Assembly: GCA_963779805.1 (NCBI GenBank)
Contig: CAVZZN010000003.1
Span: forward strand, 754,159-818,158
Source of the DNA: CAIWHR01 sp963779805
GTDB lineage: Bacteria > Pseudomonadota > Gammaproteobacteria > Burkholderiales > Casimicrobiaceae
Direction of reading: 5' to 3'
DNA: 64,000 nucleotides
In this document: positions 45,623 to 54,280 of the stretch, one piece after another
Position numbering within the stretch: position 1 is the stretch's first letter
Layout: the number at the start of each line of letters is the position of its first letter
Position numbers and translations under genes: made by a program
The notes under the pieces: generated by a model
Database searches by the model: none
The model's input: the letters and a program-made list of their open reading frames with translations, nothing else
What the model was told of the DNA's origin: nothing

Positions 45623-46609
45623 TTGCCTGCGCCCGGACGCGGTCGTCGCCGGCCCTGCGCCGCTGCCGAGCAGATGACCGTTCACGACGATGCCATAGAG
45701 CGAATCGGGCGAGTCGTGGAACTTCTTGCGCGTGGCGGCCACCGATCCGCTGTACCGCGGATCCTGCGGTCGCTCGTGAGCATCCATGAAGTAGGCGACG
45801 TCCCACGCCTCCTGGTCGGTGAGCGAGCCGCCCAGTCCGAGCGGCATGTTGGCCTTGATGAAGGCGGCGGCGTTGTTGACCTGGTGCATTCCGGCACCCC
45901 AGTTGAACGATCGCGCACCCCAAAGCGGCGGAAACACCTGGGTGCCGCCTGCTTTCTGACCTTGGCCGTCCGGCCCATGGCAAAGCGCGCACTTGGCGGC
46001 GTACACGGCTTGGCCGCGCGCGAAATCGGGCGTTTGCGGCGGAGCCTTAAGCTTCGGATAACCGCCGCCCTGCAGCTTGGTGTTGACCGGAGCGCCCGTG
46101 GCCAGCCAGTACGAATAGACCTCCAGCGCGACCAGGGTTTCGCTGCCGAGCGGCGGCGCCTTGCCATTCATGCTGTACCGGAAGCAGCCACGCAACCGCT
46201 CCGCGTAGGTGTCGACCTCCTTCGTCTTCGCCCGATATTGCGGGTAGGCGACATACGCCGCCCATAGCGGTGCCGAGTCGCGGAGCCGGCCTGCATCGAG
46301 GTGACAGTTGCTGCATCGAAGATCGTTGCCTACGAACGGGCCGGCGTGGCGCTTGGTATCGGTGAAGATGGCTCGCCCGAGGCGCACCAGCTTGCCGAAC
46401 TCGTTGTCGGGGATCGCGCTCTCCGGTGGCGGCCGAAACGCCGCGACGTGATCCGCGGCGCCGCCCGCACCGGCCGCTGCGGGCTGAGCGGCGACGGCGG
46501 CGGCCGGAACGCTCGACGCAGCCTGCGCTGCTACGGCGGTCGCTGCAGCCGCCGCGAGCGCACATCCGGCCAGCGCCGAACCGAGGTATCGGGTAATGGA
46601 TCGCGTCAT
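45619..46609 (-). CDS. tsdA: Diheme cytochrome c, thiosulfate dehydrogenase (TsdA)-like
   Basis: About 330 aa. After a signal peptide (YLGSALAGCALAAAAATAVA) and an Ala-rich linker come two c-type heme sites, CSNCH and CALCH. The surrounding sequence is that of TsdA: GNDLRCSNCHLDAGRLRDSA, PLWAAYVAYPQYR, ERLRGCFRYSMNGKAPPLGS, YSYWLATGAP and AWDVAYFMDAHERPQDPRY. In TsdA a Cys is the distal ligand of the active-site heme; Cys142 in RLRGCFRYS is the candidate here. The reaction would be oxidation of thiosulfate to tetrathionate, or its reverse. A late frameshift near 45640 puts the true stop at 45619, overlapping the next GTG. Confidence 0.75.
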
Positions 46610-47282
46610 GGCTTCGCCTTCGGGTCCACGTCCGTCTGCGTCGGGCCGCCGAAATACTGGGCCACGGCGTCCACCTCCGGCGAGGTGAGCCTCGTCGCGA
46701 CGGACTTCATGAGTCCGAGCGGTCCCGGCCCACGCGTGCCCTGCTGCCAGGCGCGCAGCTGCTTGCGCGATGTATCCCGCCGACTGCCCCGCCAGCGGCG
46801 GGAACGCGTCCCCGACGCCGATGCCGTTCGGGCCATGGCACTGCACGCACGCCGGCACGACGCGATCATCCCAGCGGCCTTCGGTGGCCAGCACGGCGCC
46901 GGCGCCCGCAGGCGGTGCGCCGTGCGATCGTGCCGGGAACGGCAGCTTCGCGTAGTAGCCCGCTGCAGCATCGCGCTCGGCGGGCTGCAGCGCTTTTGCA
47001 ATCGGAGCCATCACCGGGTCCTGGCGCTCGCCCTTGGCGAACGCATCGAGCTGGCGGTCGATGTACGCCTTGGCAAGCCCGGCGAGCCGGGGAAATCCGC
47101 CCGCCGCGTTGCCCTCGCCGCGCTGCCCATGACACGAGGAACAAGGCGGCGCGCCATTCCCGTTGCCTTTGTCCGGCCAGTGACGCGCCGGGATCGGCGG
47201 CGCATGCCGCGAGCGGCATGCCACCTGCAAGAATGATGGCGACGCAGATCCTGCGCCGACGATGCACCCGGGTGTCGATCAT
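46606..47282 (-). CDS. tsdB: Diheme cytochrome c, TsdB-like electron partner (frameshifted)
   Basis: About 225 aa. The N-terminus MIDTRVHRRRRICVAIILAG continues to GMPLAACAAD, a secretion signal with a possible lipobox (LAAC). Two heme sites follow: PPCSSCHGQRGEGNAAGGFP and VVPACVQCHGPNGIGVGDAF, each with the Gly-rich loop and a later Met ligand candidate, as in two fused monoheme domains of the cytochrome c4/TsdB type. Frames break near 47135 and 46760. Its stop overlaps the TsdA-like start by 4 nt (ATGA). The order tsdB-tsdA is known in Thiomonas, where TsdB accepts electrons from TsdA. Confidence 0.7.
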
Positions 47283-47596
47283 GTGGCACTGCCTCGTCGA
47301 TATCGTGTAAATGTTGCACCGGCATTGCAGCGCGGCGGGCGATTGCGAGCGGCGGCATCAGTCGCAAACCGCTGGATGGCTACGCGCGAAATCACCGCCG
47401 TATCAGCGGTGTACCGTCGACTCGAGCACCCTGCTCACGGCTCACCGTACAGCGCACGCCCACTCTCGCACCGCAGTCGCGGACCCTCTGTGTCGAAGCG
47501 CAATCACAAGACGTGCCCGGGAACGATTCCCGCACGAGGGGCCCTGGATGGCACGCTGCTGGACGCCGTCGCGTCTCGCACGACGGCGAAGGTGAG
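47283..47596. other. 314-bp intergenic region upstream of the cytochrome operon
   Basis: Upstream of the cytochrome operon and downstream of the methyltransferase, both on the - strand. It must hold the cytochrome operon promoter, but no match strong enough to name. No gene is supported. Confidence 0.3.
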
Positions 47597-48223
47597 TCAT
47601 CCCGATCGAGGGGAAACGTTGCAGTAGCAGTAGGTGAATTGCTGAATCGATCCTGCCGGTGTCTGATGAAGCTCCGTGAGATGCTTCACCAGCGCAAAGC
47701 GCGGACCGAATTCGTCGTGCAGCGCGTCGGGATCGTAACGAACCACGTCGAGGCCGCTGCACTTGGTCGGACCTTCCGGACCGAACGTTGCCACGATGAC
47801 GTGGCCTCCCGGCTTGACCGCATGCGCGACCTGGCGCACGTACGCGGCGCGGTCGTCCCCTGCGGTCAGGAAGTGGAACACGGCTCGGTCGTGCCAGACG
47901 TCGAATGCCTGCAGCGGCAAGGCAACCGTCGTCACGTCCCCGCAAAGCCAATCGATGCCGTCTGCCTTGTCGCCAAGGCGCTGCTTCGCCACGGCGAGCG
48001 CGGTCGTCGACACATCGAGAATGGAAAGATTGCGATAGCCGTGGGCGAGCAGGTCGTCCACCAGCGTCGATTCGCCACCCCCGACGTCGATGATGCGGGC
48101 AGCGCGATCGGGAGCGGCTTCCTCGATCAGCCGAAGCGATACGTCGAGATGAGGTCGGTACCAGCTGACCTCGGTCGGCTGCTTCGTTCGGTAGACCGTG
48201 TCCCAGTGCGCTTGGGGGTCCAT
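47597..48223 (-). CDS. Class I SAM-dependent methyltransferase
   Basis: 208 aa, intact. Seen: AHWDTVYRTKQPTEVSWYRP (typical start of a small methyltransferase group), ARIIDVGGGESTLVDDLLAH (SAM loop), LSILDVSTTALAVAKQRL (acidic loop), VWHDRAVFHFLTAGDDRAAY and VKPGGHVIVATFGPEGPTKC. It resembles thiol/thiopurine-like or tellurite-resistance-like methyltransferases; the substrate is not evident. The Cys in GPTKCSG and the final CYCNVSP region are notable. Single gene. Confidence 0.8.
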   Translation of the reverse strand: MDPQAHWDTVYRTKQPTEVSWYRPHLDVSLRLIEEAAPDRAARIIDVGGGESTLVDDLLAHGYRNLSILDVSTTALAVAKQRLGDKADGIDWLCGDVTTVALPLQAFDVWHDRAVFHFLTAGDDRAAYVRQVAHAVKPGGHVIVATFGPEGPTKCSGLDVVRYDPDALHDEFGPRFALVKHLTELHQTPAGSIQQFTYCYCNVSPRSG

Positions 48224-48466
48224 GGGTATTCATTGTATTCGTGTCGTCGCTCGGCTGCGTCGGCGGGCTTCCCGGCCGGAAGACGGTCGAAAGCTGGATT
48301 GCACGACGCGGCAATGACGTTCGTCAACCCCGCCCGAGGCGCCTCGCCTATATTCGAAGATCGGTGGCACGCGCATCCCGCGTGCCTGTTCGTTCATTGC
48401 CGCTGGAGTCGATGCCGCCCGTCCCTGGTCGACCCGGATCGGCTGTTTTCGCCTCAGGAGAATCGC

Positions 48467-49651
48467 ATGAGCAAGATCGACGTCGTATTGTGCAATCCCG
48501 TTCGCACTGCAATCGGCACGTACGGCGGCACGCTCAAGGACACGCCGGCGCCGGCCCTCGGCGCGGTAGCGATCAGGGAGACGTTGCGTCGCTCCGGGCT
48601 CGCCGGCGACAAGGTGCAGTCGCTCGTGATGGGCAACGTGATCCAGGCGGGCGTCCGGATGAACCCGGCGCGCCAGGCCGGCATCGGCGCAGGATTGCCG
48701 GTCGAGGTTCCGGCGCTTACCGTGAACCGGGTCTGCGGCTCGGGCGCCCAGGCCGTCGCGAGCGCGGCGCTCGAGATCTGGTCGGGGATGACGGAATGCG
48801 CGATCGCCGGCGGCATGGAGAACATGGACCGTGCCCCTTACCTGATGCCGCAAGGCCGCTGGGGCGCGCGCATGGGCGACGTGACGCTCTACGACAGCAT
48901 GCTTTTCGATGGCCTGAACGATGCGTTCAGCGGCCAGCATTCCGGCTGGCACACCGAGGATCTCGCCCAGAAGTACGGGATCACGCGCGAGGACCAGGAC
49001 CGCTGGGCGCTGCGCTCGCAGCAGCGCTTCTCGAAGGCGCAGGCCGCCGGCCTGTTCGACGCCGAGATCGCCCCGGTCGAAATACCGGGACGCAAGGGCC
49101 CCGTCGTCTTTGCGAAGGACGAGCACAACCGTCCGGACACGACCGCCGAGTCGCTCGCGAAGCTCAAGCCGGCGTTCAGGAAGGATGGCACGATCACCGC
49201 GGGCAATGCGCCGGGACTGAACAGCGCCGGGGCGGCGATGATCGTCGCCGAGCGCGGCTGGGCCGAGCGCAACGGGCTCGAGCCGATGGCGCGGCTCGTG
49301 AGCTTCGGACTCGGTGCGGTAGAGCCCGGGTTCTTCGGCCTCGGCCCCATTCCCGCGGTCAAGCAGGCCCTCGCCCGCGCGGGGTGGCTCGCGCGCGACG
49401 TCAACCGCGTCGAGATCAACGAGGCGTTCGCTGCGATCACGCTCGCATGCCTGCGCCAGCTCGAGCTTGCGGAGGACATCGTCAACGCCGAGGGCGGAGC
49501 CATCGCACACGGTCACCCGATCGGCGCGAGCGGCGCCGTGCTGACCACGCGACTGCTGCACGCGATGCAGCGCGGTGGCGGCAAGCGCGGCATCGTCACG
49601 CTGTGCATCGGCGGCGGTCAGGGCATCGCGCTCGCGCTCGAGCTCGTTTGA
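48467..49651 (+). CDS. Acetyl-CoA acetyltransferase (thiolase)
   Basis: 394 aa, intact. Condenses or cleaves acetyl-CoA/acetoacetyl-CoA (or a longer ketoacyl-CoA). Seen: NPVRTAIGTYGGTLKDTPAP, LTVNRVCGSGAQAVASAA with the acyl-accepting Cys, GGMENMDRAPYL, NAEGGAIAHGHPIGASGAV with the catalytic His, and RGIVTLCIGGGQGIALALE with the second Cys. ATG 48467 has CAGGAG 6 nt upstream. The biosynthetic-type thiolase fold suits a PhaA/AtoB role, in line with the acetoacetate genes at 59685-62832, but it is 5 kb from them. Confidence 0.9.
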   Translation: MSKIDVVLCNPVRTAIGTYGGTLKDTPAPALGAVAIRETLRRSGLAGDKVQSLVMGNVIQAGVRMNPARQAGIGAGLPVEVPALTVNRVCGSGAQAVASAALEIWSGMTECAIAGGMENMDRAPYLMPQGRWGARMGDVTLYDSMLFDGLNDAFSGQHSGWHTEDLAQKYGITREDQDRWALRSQQRFSKAQAAGLFDAEIAPVEIPGRKGPVVFAKDEHNRPDTTAESLAKLKPAFRKDGTITAGNAPGLNSAGAAMIVAERGWAERNGLEPMARLVSFGLGAVEPGFFGLGPIPAVKQALARAGWLARDVNRVEINEAFAAITLACLRQLELAEDIVNAEGGAIAHGHPIGASGAVLTTRLLHAMQRGGGKRGIVTLCIGGGQGIALALELV

Positions 49652-49736
49652 TTCGCCGCAGCGAGGCGCGCAAGGAGCAGGCCGCCTCGCCGACGTGACC
49701 TGACCCGGCCCGCATGGCACGCGCGGTCACGCCGAC

Positions 49737-49770
49737 CGCAAGCCGGCGCGGCATCCCGCGCCGGCTTGCG
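49737..49770. terminator. Strong bidirectional hairpin between thiolase and arsM
   Basis: CGCAAGCCGGCGCGG pairs perfectly with CCGCGCCGGCTTGCG (15 bp) around CATC. It lies between convergent genes; no T-run follows on either strand. Confidence 0.75.
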
Positions 49771-49780
49771 TCGTGGGTCG

Positions 49781-50614
49781 CTACGCCGCAGGCTTGCTCG
49801 CGCGCACGAACGCGCTCATGAACTTGCCGTCGACCTCGCGCCCGATCGCGTCCTCGGACAGTCCCTGATCCTTCAGGAAGGATTGGGCGTCCTCGTACCG
49901 GTACACCCGCGTCGGCTCCAGCGACACGTCGATGAAACCGGCGGCGGTGAGCTTCTCGCGATACTCGGCCTCGTCGAGGGCGCCGGCGACGCATCCCACC
50001 CACAGCAGCATGTTCTTCCGGATCTCGGGATGGATGTCGCCGCGCGTGACCACGTCCGACACCGCGAATCGGCCGCCGGGCTTCAACACGCGAAACGCCT
50101 CGCGCAGCACCTGGTCCTTGTCCGCGGACAGGTTGATCACGCAGTTCGAGATGATGACGTCGACCGCGTTGTCGGGCAGCGGAATGTGCTCGATCTCGCC
50201 CTTGAGGAACTCGACGTTCGACACGCCCGCCTGCTGCTTGTTGCGATTGGCGAGCGCGAGCATGTCGTCGGTCATGTCGAGGCCGTACGCCTTGCCCGTC
50301 GGACCGACCCGCCGCGCCGACAGCAGCACGTCGATGCCGCCGCCCGAACCGAGGTCGAGCACGGTCTCGCCCGCCTTGAGCTCGGCGAGCGCAGTCGGGT
50401 TTCCGCAGCCGAGCGAGGCGAGCACCGCGGCCTCCGGCAAGCCGCCGACCTCGCTTGGCTGGTACAGATTGCTCGTGATGGGATCGGCGGCGATCTCCTG
50501 CCCCGTGCCGCAGCACGACGTCGAGCAGCACGACGACCCGCCGCCCGACGTCACCCGCCGTGCAGCCTCGGCATACTTCTCCCTGACGACTTCCTTGATG
50601 TCCGGCGCATTCAT
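49781..50614 (-). CDS. arsM: Arsenite S-adenosylmethionine methyltransferase
   Basis: 277 aa, intact. Methylates As(III) to less bound or volatile species. Seen: the Cys-rich N-terminal loop SSCCSTSCCG, VLASLGCGNPTALAEL, VLDLGSGGGIDVLLSARRVG (SAM loop), DMTDDMLALANRN, VDVIISNCVINLSADKDQVL and MLLWVGCVAGALDEAEY. The Cys of SLGCGNP, SNCVIN and VGCVAG correspond to the arsenic-binding Cys of ArsM enzymes. It is 11 nt downstream of arsR in one transcript, so it is induced by arsenite through ArsR. Confidence 0.92.
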   Translation of the reverse strand: MNAPDIKEVVREKYAEAARRVTSGGGSSCCSTSCCGTGQEIAADPITSNLYQPSEVGGLPEAAVLASLGCGNPTALAELKAGETVLDLGSGGGIDVLLSARRVGPTGKAYGLDMTDDMLALANRNKQQAGVSNVEFLKGEIEHIPLPDNAVDVIISNCVINLSADKDQVLREAFRVLKPGGRFAVSDVVTRGDIHPEIRKNMLLWVGCVAGALDEAEYREKLTAAGFIDVSLEPTRVYRYEDAQSFLKDQGLSEDAIGREVDGKFMSAFVRASKPAA

Positions 50615-50625
50615 GATCCTCTCCT

Positions 50626-50982
50626 TCAGCAGCAAGCCTTGCGTAGCGAAGTGGGGCTGACCACCCTGGTGCGCGTGCAGCACTCGGCGTACAGGAACCC
50701 GAGCAGCGTCTGCAGCGCCGCGGCGTTCGCCCGGTATCGGAGGTAAGTCCCTTCACGCTCGACCGTGACGAGATCCTCGTTCCTGAGCTTCTCAAGGTGA
50801 TGCGACAGGTTCGACGCGGACAGCGACAACGCCGCCTGGATCTCGCCCGCCACCATCCCGTCGGGATGCGCGGACAGGAGCAGCCGCAGGATGCGCAGCC
50901 GCCATTCGGACCCGATCGCGGCAAACATGTCCGCGAACCGGACCACGTCTTCACGATCCGGCGTATCGGCCTTCGAGCTCAT
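50626..50982 (-). CDS. arsR: ArsR/SmtB family transcriptional repressor
   Basis: 118 aa, intact. Winged-helix metalloregulator: FADMFAAIGSEWRLRILRLL, the recognition helix SLSASNLSHHLEKLRNEDLV, and the wing VTVEREGTYLRYRAN. The Cys are at the C-terminus (YAECCTRTRV and KACC), as in the ArsR subtype with As(III) bound near the C-terminal helix rather than in ELCVCDL on helix alpha-4. Its start codon lies inside an inverted repeat (50980-51013), so autorepression is expected. It controls the downstream arsM. Confidence 0.9.
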   Translation of the reverse strand: MSSKADTPDREDVVRFADMFAAIGSEWRLRILRLLLSAHPDGMVAGEIQAALSLSASNLSHHLEKLRNEDLVTVEREGTYLRYRANAAALQTLLGFLYAECCTRTRVVSPTSLRKACC

Positions 50983-51013
50983 GTTTCAATAATTGTTGAA
51001 TTTTAGAAACATG
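50980..51013 (-). promoter_or_regulatory. ArsR operator
   Basis: Two nested inverted repeats: outer CATGTTTC/GAAACATG (50980-50987 and 51006-51013) and inner TTCAA-TAATT-G-TTGAA (50986-51000). AT-rich in an otherwise GC-rich region, and it overlaps the arsR start codon, as expected for autoregulation. Confidence 0.65.
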
Positions 51014-51035
51014 TCAAGCCCCCGCCAAACGAAAA

Positions 51036-51062
51036 GCGGCCCCGCTGCACGCGCGGGGCCGC
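51036..51062 (-). terminator. Intrinsic terminator of the exported Ig-like protein gene
   Basis: GCGGCCCCGC and GCGGGGCCGC (10 bp) around TGCACGC. On the - strand it is followed by TTTTCGTTTGG. It sits 18 nt after the stop of the gene at 51080. Confidence 0.7.
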
Positions 51063-51079
51063 CAGGGTGAACCGCTCGA

Positions 51080-51989
51080 TCAGTAACCCGAACCCGGCTT
51101 CAGCATGTCGACGTACATGTCGCAGCTTCCGGTGACGGCGCAGGTCGACCCGGGCGAGTTCTTGATGTTGAGGTAGTACGTCGTGTTCGGCGCCAGCGAC
51201 GGGTAGTAGCCGGTGTTGTTGGGCCCCACGCTGAACGGCATCGTGATGGTCGTGGCGCCATTCACGCTGCCGCCCATGGCGAGTCCGGGCCCGAAGTCGC
51301 ACGCCTGATTGGACAGCGTGGCGATCCGACCGGACGGCGCGCTGATGTATTCGGCGGCGACGAGCTTCGGCAGATTGTTGGCCGGGCTGTTCCCCGCGCC
51401 CGTGGTGAACTGCACGACCAACGCGTCGTTCGGCCCCGAAACCGCCGGCGCTCGCGGTGAGCAGCCGCGACGGCGAGTTCCAGTCCATGACCATCACGCG
51501 CGTGTTCGCGAAGCCCTGGCAGGCGTTGCCGCCTGCGGACGACTCGGTGATCGAGGCGTTGAGCGCCGTCCCGGCGACGGTGCCGTTCATGGGCGTTGCC
51601 GTGATCGTGAGCGGCGGCGTGACGTTCGCGGTGTACGTGACCGAGTTGCCGCTCTGGGTGACCGGGTTGCCATTGCCGGACCACGTCCATGACGTCGCTG
51701 CCGTACCGGTACACGTTGCGTTGATGCTGACGGAACCCCCTGTGGACGGTATCCCTGCGCTTGTCGGCGAGATCGAGCAATTGGTGGGTGCGCCTGTCGG
51801 CGGTGGTGAAGTCGTGCCGCCATCGGTGCAGCTGAAGAGGTTGTTCACGATCGACCAGCCGCCGGCGCACTGCGCGAGATCGACCTGTGTCGTACCCGCG
51901 TTCGCTGCCGGCGCGGCGGCGCACAGCAGCAACGCGCAACCGGCGGACGTCAGCGCGGGTTTCAGAGCGAGCCTGCGGGATCGGCGCAT
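51080..51989 (-). CDS. Exported protein with an Ig-like domain (one frameshift)
   Basis: About 303 aa. The N-terminus RRSRRLALKPALTSAGCALL continues to LCAAAPAANAG, a signal peptide. Next, AQCAGGWSIVNNLFSCTDGG and a Pro-rich linker lead into an Ig-like beta sandwich (CSISPTSAGIPSTGGSVSIN, SWTWSGNGNPVTQSGNSVTY). The second half, in another frame from about 51445, reads VVQFTTGAGNSPANNLPKLV and ends MYVDMLKPGSGY, a beta-rich module that recurs in secreted proteins of betaproteobacteria. ATG 51989 has GGAG upstream. Function unknown. Confidence 0.7.
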
Positions 51990-52423
51990 GTGGGACTCTC
52001 CGTCGTAGACGAGCGTGCGGGAAAGGCGCATCGAGGAATCGATTGGTGTCGTGCCGCGTGGGGTCGCGGCGCCAGGTTCGGACGCTGCGTTCACATCGGC
52101 TTGCTGTTCGGCCTACGCCAGTGTGATCCCCGGGTCGTACGCGCCGCAAGCGAATCGCCAGCGGCGCACGCGCAAAGGTGTCGCGGTGTACCAACGCGGG
52201 CACGGTCGCGCGGTGTGTTGCAGCCTGCGCGCGCATTGCCGCACCACCGGCGGCGACTCACTCGCGGTCGCCGCAGACCCCGCGAGCGCCCTGGCGAGCG
52301 GAAATGGCCGCTCCTTGCCCGTCGCTGTGTCGAGAATTGCTAAGCGCGACACGGCCTCGTGCGAACACACTGGGTATGTCGCCGGTCCGCCAACGTGCGA
52401 CCGGCATGACCGAGGAGATCGTG
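51990..52423. other. Divergent intergenic region, 434 bp
   Basis: Between two divergent exported-protein genes. A weak promoter toward the + gene is possible (TTGCCC at 52315 and TGCTAA at 52338, 17 bp apart). Nothing else stands out; no gene is supported. Confidence 0.3.
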
Positions 52424-52876
52424 ATGAGTGCGAAATTGCATTGGGTTGTGATGGCCATCGCTGCTGCACTCGCCCTGCCGGCCCTGGCCGCACAGGCCGG
52501 CGCAGCGGCCGGCGCCACAGCAACGGCTACCGCAAGCGCGGCATCGGCGCAGACCGAGCTGGTGGCGCTCGTGGGTCCACGCGCAGATCAGCTCAGGGCG
52601 GCAGGCGTCCAGAGGATCCTCGCGCGCACGGGCAAACAGAAGCGCGACATCCAGGTCATGACGAAGTACGGCGCGGTCTATTTCGGCTGGCCGAAGGGCG
52701 TCAGCCCCGTGACATTCGAAATGCAACTGGGGCGCGACGACGGTCTCGTCGTACGCGCGAGCGGTTACACCGAGGCGAGCAGGCCGCACTATGCGGCTGC
52801 GTTCGATGCCGTCATTCCCGAGGCGTTGCGCCAGGCCGCGCAAGCGAAGGCGTTGGCCGAACGTCCCCGCACCTAG
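52424..52876 (+). CDS. Small exported protein of unknown function
   Basis: 150 aa, intact. ATG 52424 has GAGGAG 6 nt upstream. The N-terminus (KLHWVVMAIAAALALPALAA) is a signal peptide, followed by an Ala/Thr-rich linker. The mature domain LVALVGPRADQLRAAGVQRI, YGAVYFGWPKGVSPVTFEMQ and GLVVRASGYTEASRPHYAAA looks like a small alpha/beta fold with no catalytic motif I recognise. It has no Cys. Single gene. Confidence 0.6.
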   Translation: MSAKLHWVVMAIAAALALPALAAQAGAAAGATATATASAASAQTELVALVGPRADQLRAAGVQRILARTGKQKRDIQVMTKYGAVYFGWPKGVSPVTFEMQLGRDDGLVVRASGYTEASRPHYAAAFDAVIPEALRQAAQAKALAERPRT

Positions 52877-52918
52877 CGCTGCCTTGCCGGCGGCAGGCCT
52901 CGCCGTCCTGCACGTAAA

Positions 52919-53242
52919 TCAGCGTGCAGGATTGCGGCGGGCGCGCGACGCCATCGCCGCCGCGCGGGTGGTCGTGAGATCGGTCGTCGAAACGACCCCG
53001 ATCGGCGGCGCGGCGACGACCTCGTCGGCGCGAAAGCGACGATCACGTCCCGCTTTGCCCGTCTCCGAAACGAAAGCCGCGCCCTTCGCGCTCTCCCGGC
53101 TTTCGCACACGACCTCGCGAGCCCCCGTTGCCGCGTTCGTGCGTTGCGTGCACTCGACCGCCTCGCCAATCGATGGCTGCGCGAACGCGAACGCGGGAAG
53201 CATCGTCAACGCAAGTGCCAAGCTGTGGGTTGCAGTCCTCAT
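52919..53242 (-). CDS. Small exported protein with one Cys pair
   Basis: 107 aa, intact. MRTATHSLALALTMLPAFAF is a signal peptide (cleavage near AFA-QPS). The mature protein has two Cys in VECTQRTNAATGAREVVCES that could form a disulfide, then a basic, low-complexity C-terminus. ATG 53242 has GGAG 7 nt upstream. It converges on the 150-aa exported protein. Function unknown. Confidence 0.5.
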   Translation of the reverse strand: MRTATHSLALALTMLPAFAFAQPSIGEAVECTQRTNAATGAREVVCESRESAKGAAFVSETGKAGRDRRFRADEVVAAPPIGVVSTTDLTTTRAAAMASRARRNPAR

Positions 53243-53757
53243 CGTTCGCTCCCCCCGACACCGAATTCGGCCCTCCCAGGCGCCTCGCACATCATCGTAC
53301 CCGCAGCACGCGACGTTCGCGCCGCAATGGGCGTGCGGATGCGCCTGCACGCGCGATGGCGCGCGTCACGATTCCTTGAATCTAAGCGGCGCAGGGACGA
53401 GCGCGCGATCATTCATCAACCGCGACGCACGCCGTCGTGCGACACGATGTCAGTCGCACGCATCCACGTCGCCGTTGGTGCGGCGCGCGAGCCGCCGCAC
53501 CAGCATGACCATCGTGAAGATGCCGTTCGTGACGTGGTTGCGGCGCTCACGTAACCCGGAGTCGACTCCGACTGGGTCGGGCGCGCACTACGGATGATGG
53601 AGCGCGAGCGGCGCGGTCGCGCCGCCGCAAGATGCAGGACGAGAAACCAGGAAGCCACCCGCGCGCTTGCGATGCTCGCCGTGCGCGCGGGCGACCGGGA
53701 CGTCCGGGCTGACGCCGGACGTCCGGCGGGAAAACCTCGCAGATCAGTTCGTCGCGA
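53243..53757. other. 515 bp without a convincing gene
   Basis: It contains a perfect 14-bp palindrome CGGAGTCGACTCCG at 53557-53570, echoing the GACTCCGAG words at 26859. The open frames present have no ribosome-binding site, no export signal and no recognised family. Confidence 0.35.
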
Positions 53758-54153
53758 TTACTGCTTGAACTGGGGCGGGTTCGTGCGATTTTCCTTCTTG
53801 GCGGCCGCCTTCTGCTCGGCGGTCTGCGCGGCCTTCGCTTCCTTCTTGGCGGCCTTTTCGGCCTTCAACTTCGCCCTCTCCTCGGCCGAGACCGTCGGCG
53901 TCTTGGTGGCGCCGGCTTCAGCCGACACGCCGCCGGTCTTGCGGTTCGCCGCCTTGGCAGCGGCCTTCTGTTCGGCCGTCTGCGCCGCCTTGGCTTCCTT
54001 CTTCGTGGCCTTCTCGGTCTTCATCTGCGCACGCTCTGCGGGCTGCACGGCCGTGGTGTTGCCTTCCGGCGCGAGCTGCGGTGCCTGGGCGACGGCGGTA
54101 GTCGCGGTCACGACGAACGCGCCGGCAACCAGAGTAGCTAACAATCGTTTCAT
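53758..54153 (-). CDS. Small exported Lys/Ala-rich protein with an internal duplication
   Basis: 131 aa, intact. MKRLLATLVAGAFVVTATTA is a signal peptide. The mature part consists of two copies of a ~33-residue charged helix: ERAQMKTEKATKKEAKAAQT and ERAKLKAEKAAKKEAKAAQT, each continuing AEQKAAAK, separated by a Gly/Thr linker. A basic amphipathic helix hairpin or a nucleic acid or cell-wall binding role is possible; similar proteins are usually left hypothetical. GGAG lies upstream of ATG 54153. The region upstream holds an Fnr-like box and GCGTCA boxes. Confidence 0.6.
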   Translation of the reverse strand: MKRLLATLVAGAFVVTATTAVAQAPQLAPEGNTTAVQPAERAQMKTEKATKKEAKAAQTAEQKAAAKAANRKTGGVSAEAGATKTPTVSAEERAKLKAEKAAKKEAKAAQTAEQKAAAKKENRTNPPQFKQ

Positions 54154-54225
54154 GGTTTTCTCCGTTTGAATGAACCGAGCGCGATTCGCGCTCCCCTACG
54201 CTACGTTGCGACGTCATGCCACGAC

Positions 54226-54239
54226 TTGATCTTGATCAC
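54226..54239. promoter_or_regulatory. Fnr/Anr-like box
   Basis: TTGAT CTTG ATCAC: the consensus spacing with one mismatch at the last base, about 75 nt upstream of the Lys/Ala-rich protein start on the - strand. Confidence 0.35.
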
Positions 54240-54265
54240 AAGACACAGCGTCACACCTCACCCAT

Positions 54266-54280
54266 GCGTCATAATGACGC
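54266..54280. promoter_or_regulatory. GCGTCAT/ATGACGC inverted repeat
   Basis: Two 7-bp arms with a single central base. Half-sites recur at 54248, 54298 and 54377. It is a candidate operator for an unidentified dimeric regulator. Confidence 0.4.

Noticed and set aside
45254..47230. A giant protein joining both cytochromes and the ChaN-like protein
   Set aside because: Frame coincidence after indels; each part has its own signal peptide and overlapping start/stop codons.
53557..53570. Further member of the GACTCCGAG array family
   Set aside because: It is a single 14-bp palindrome with a SalI-like core and could be chance in GC-rich DNA; kept only as a note in the gap entry.
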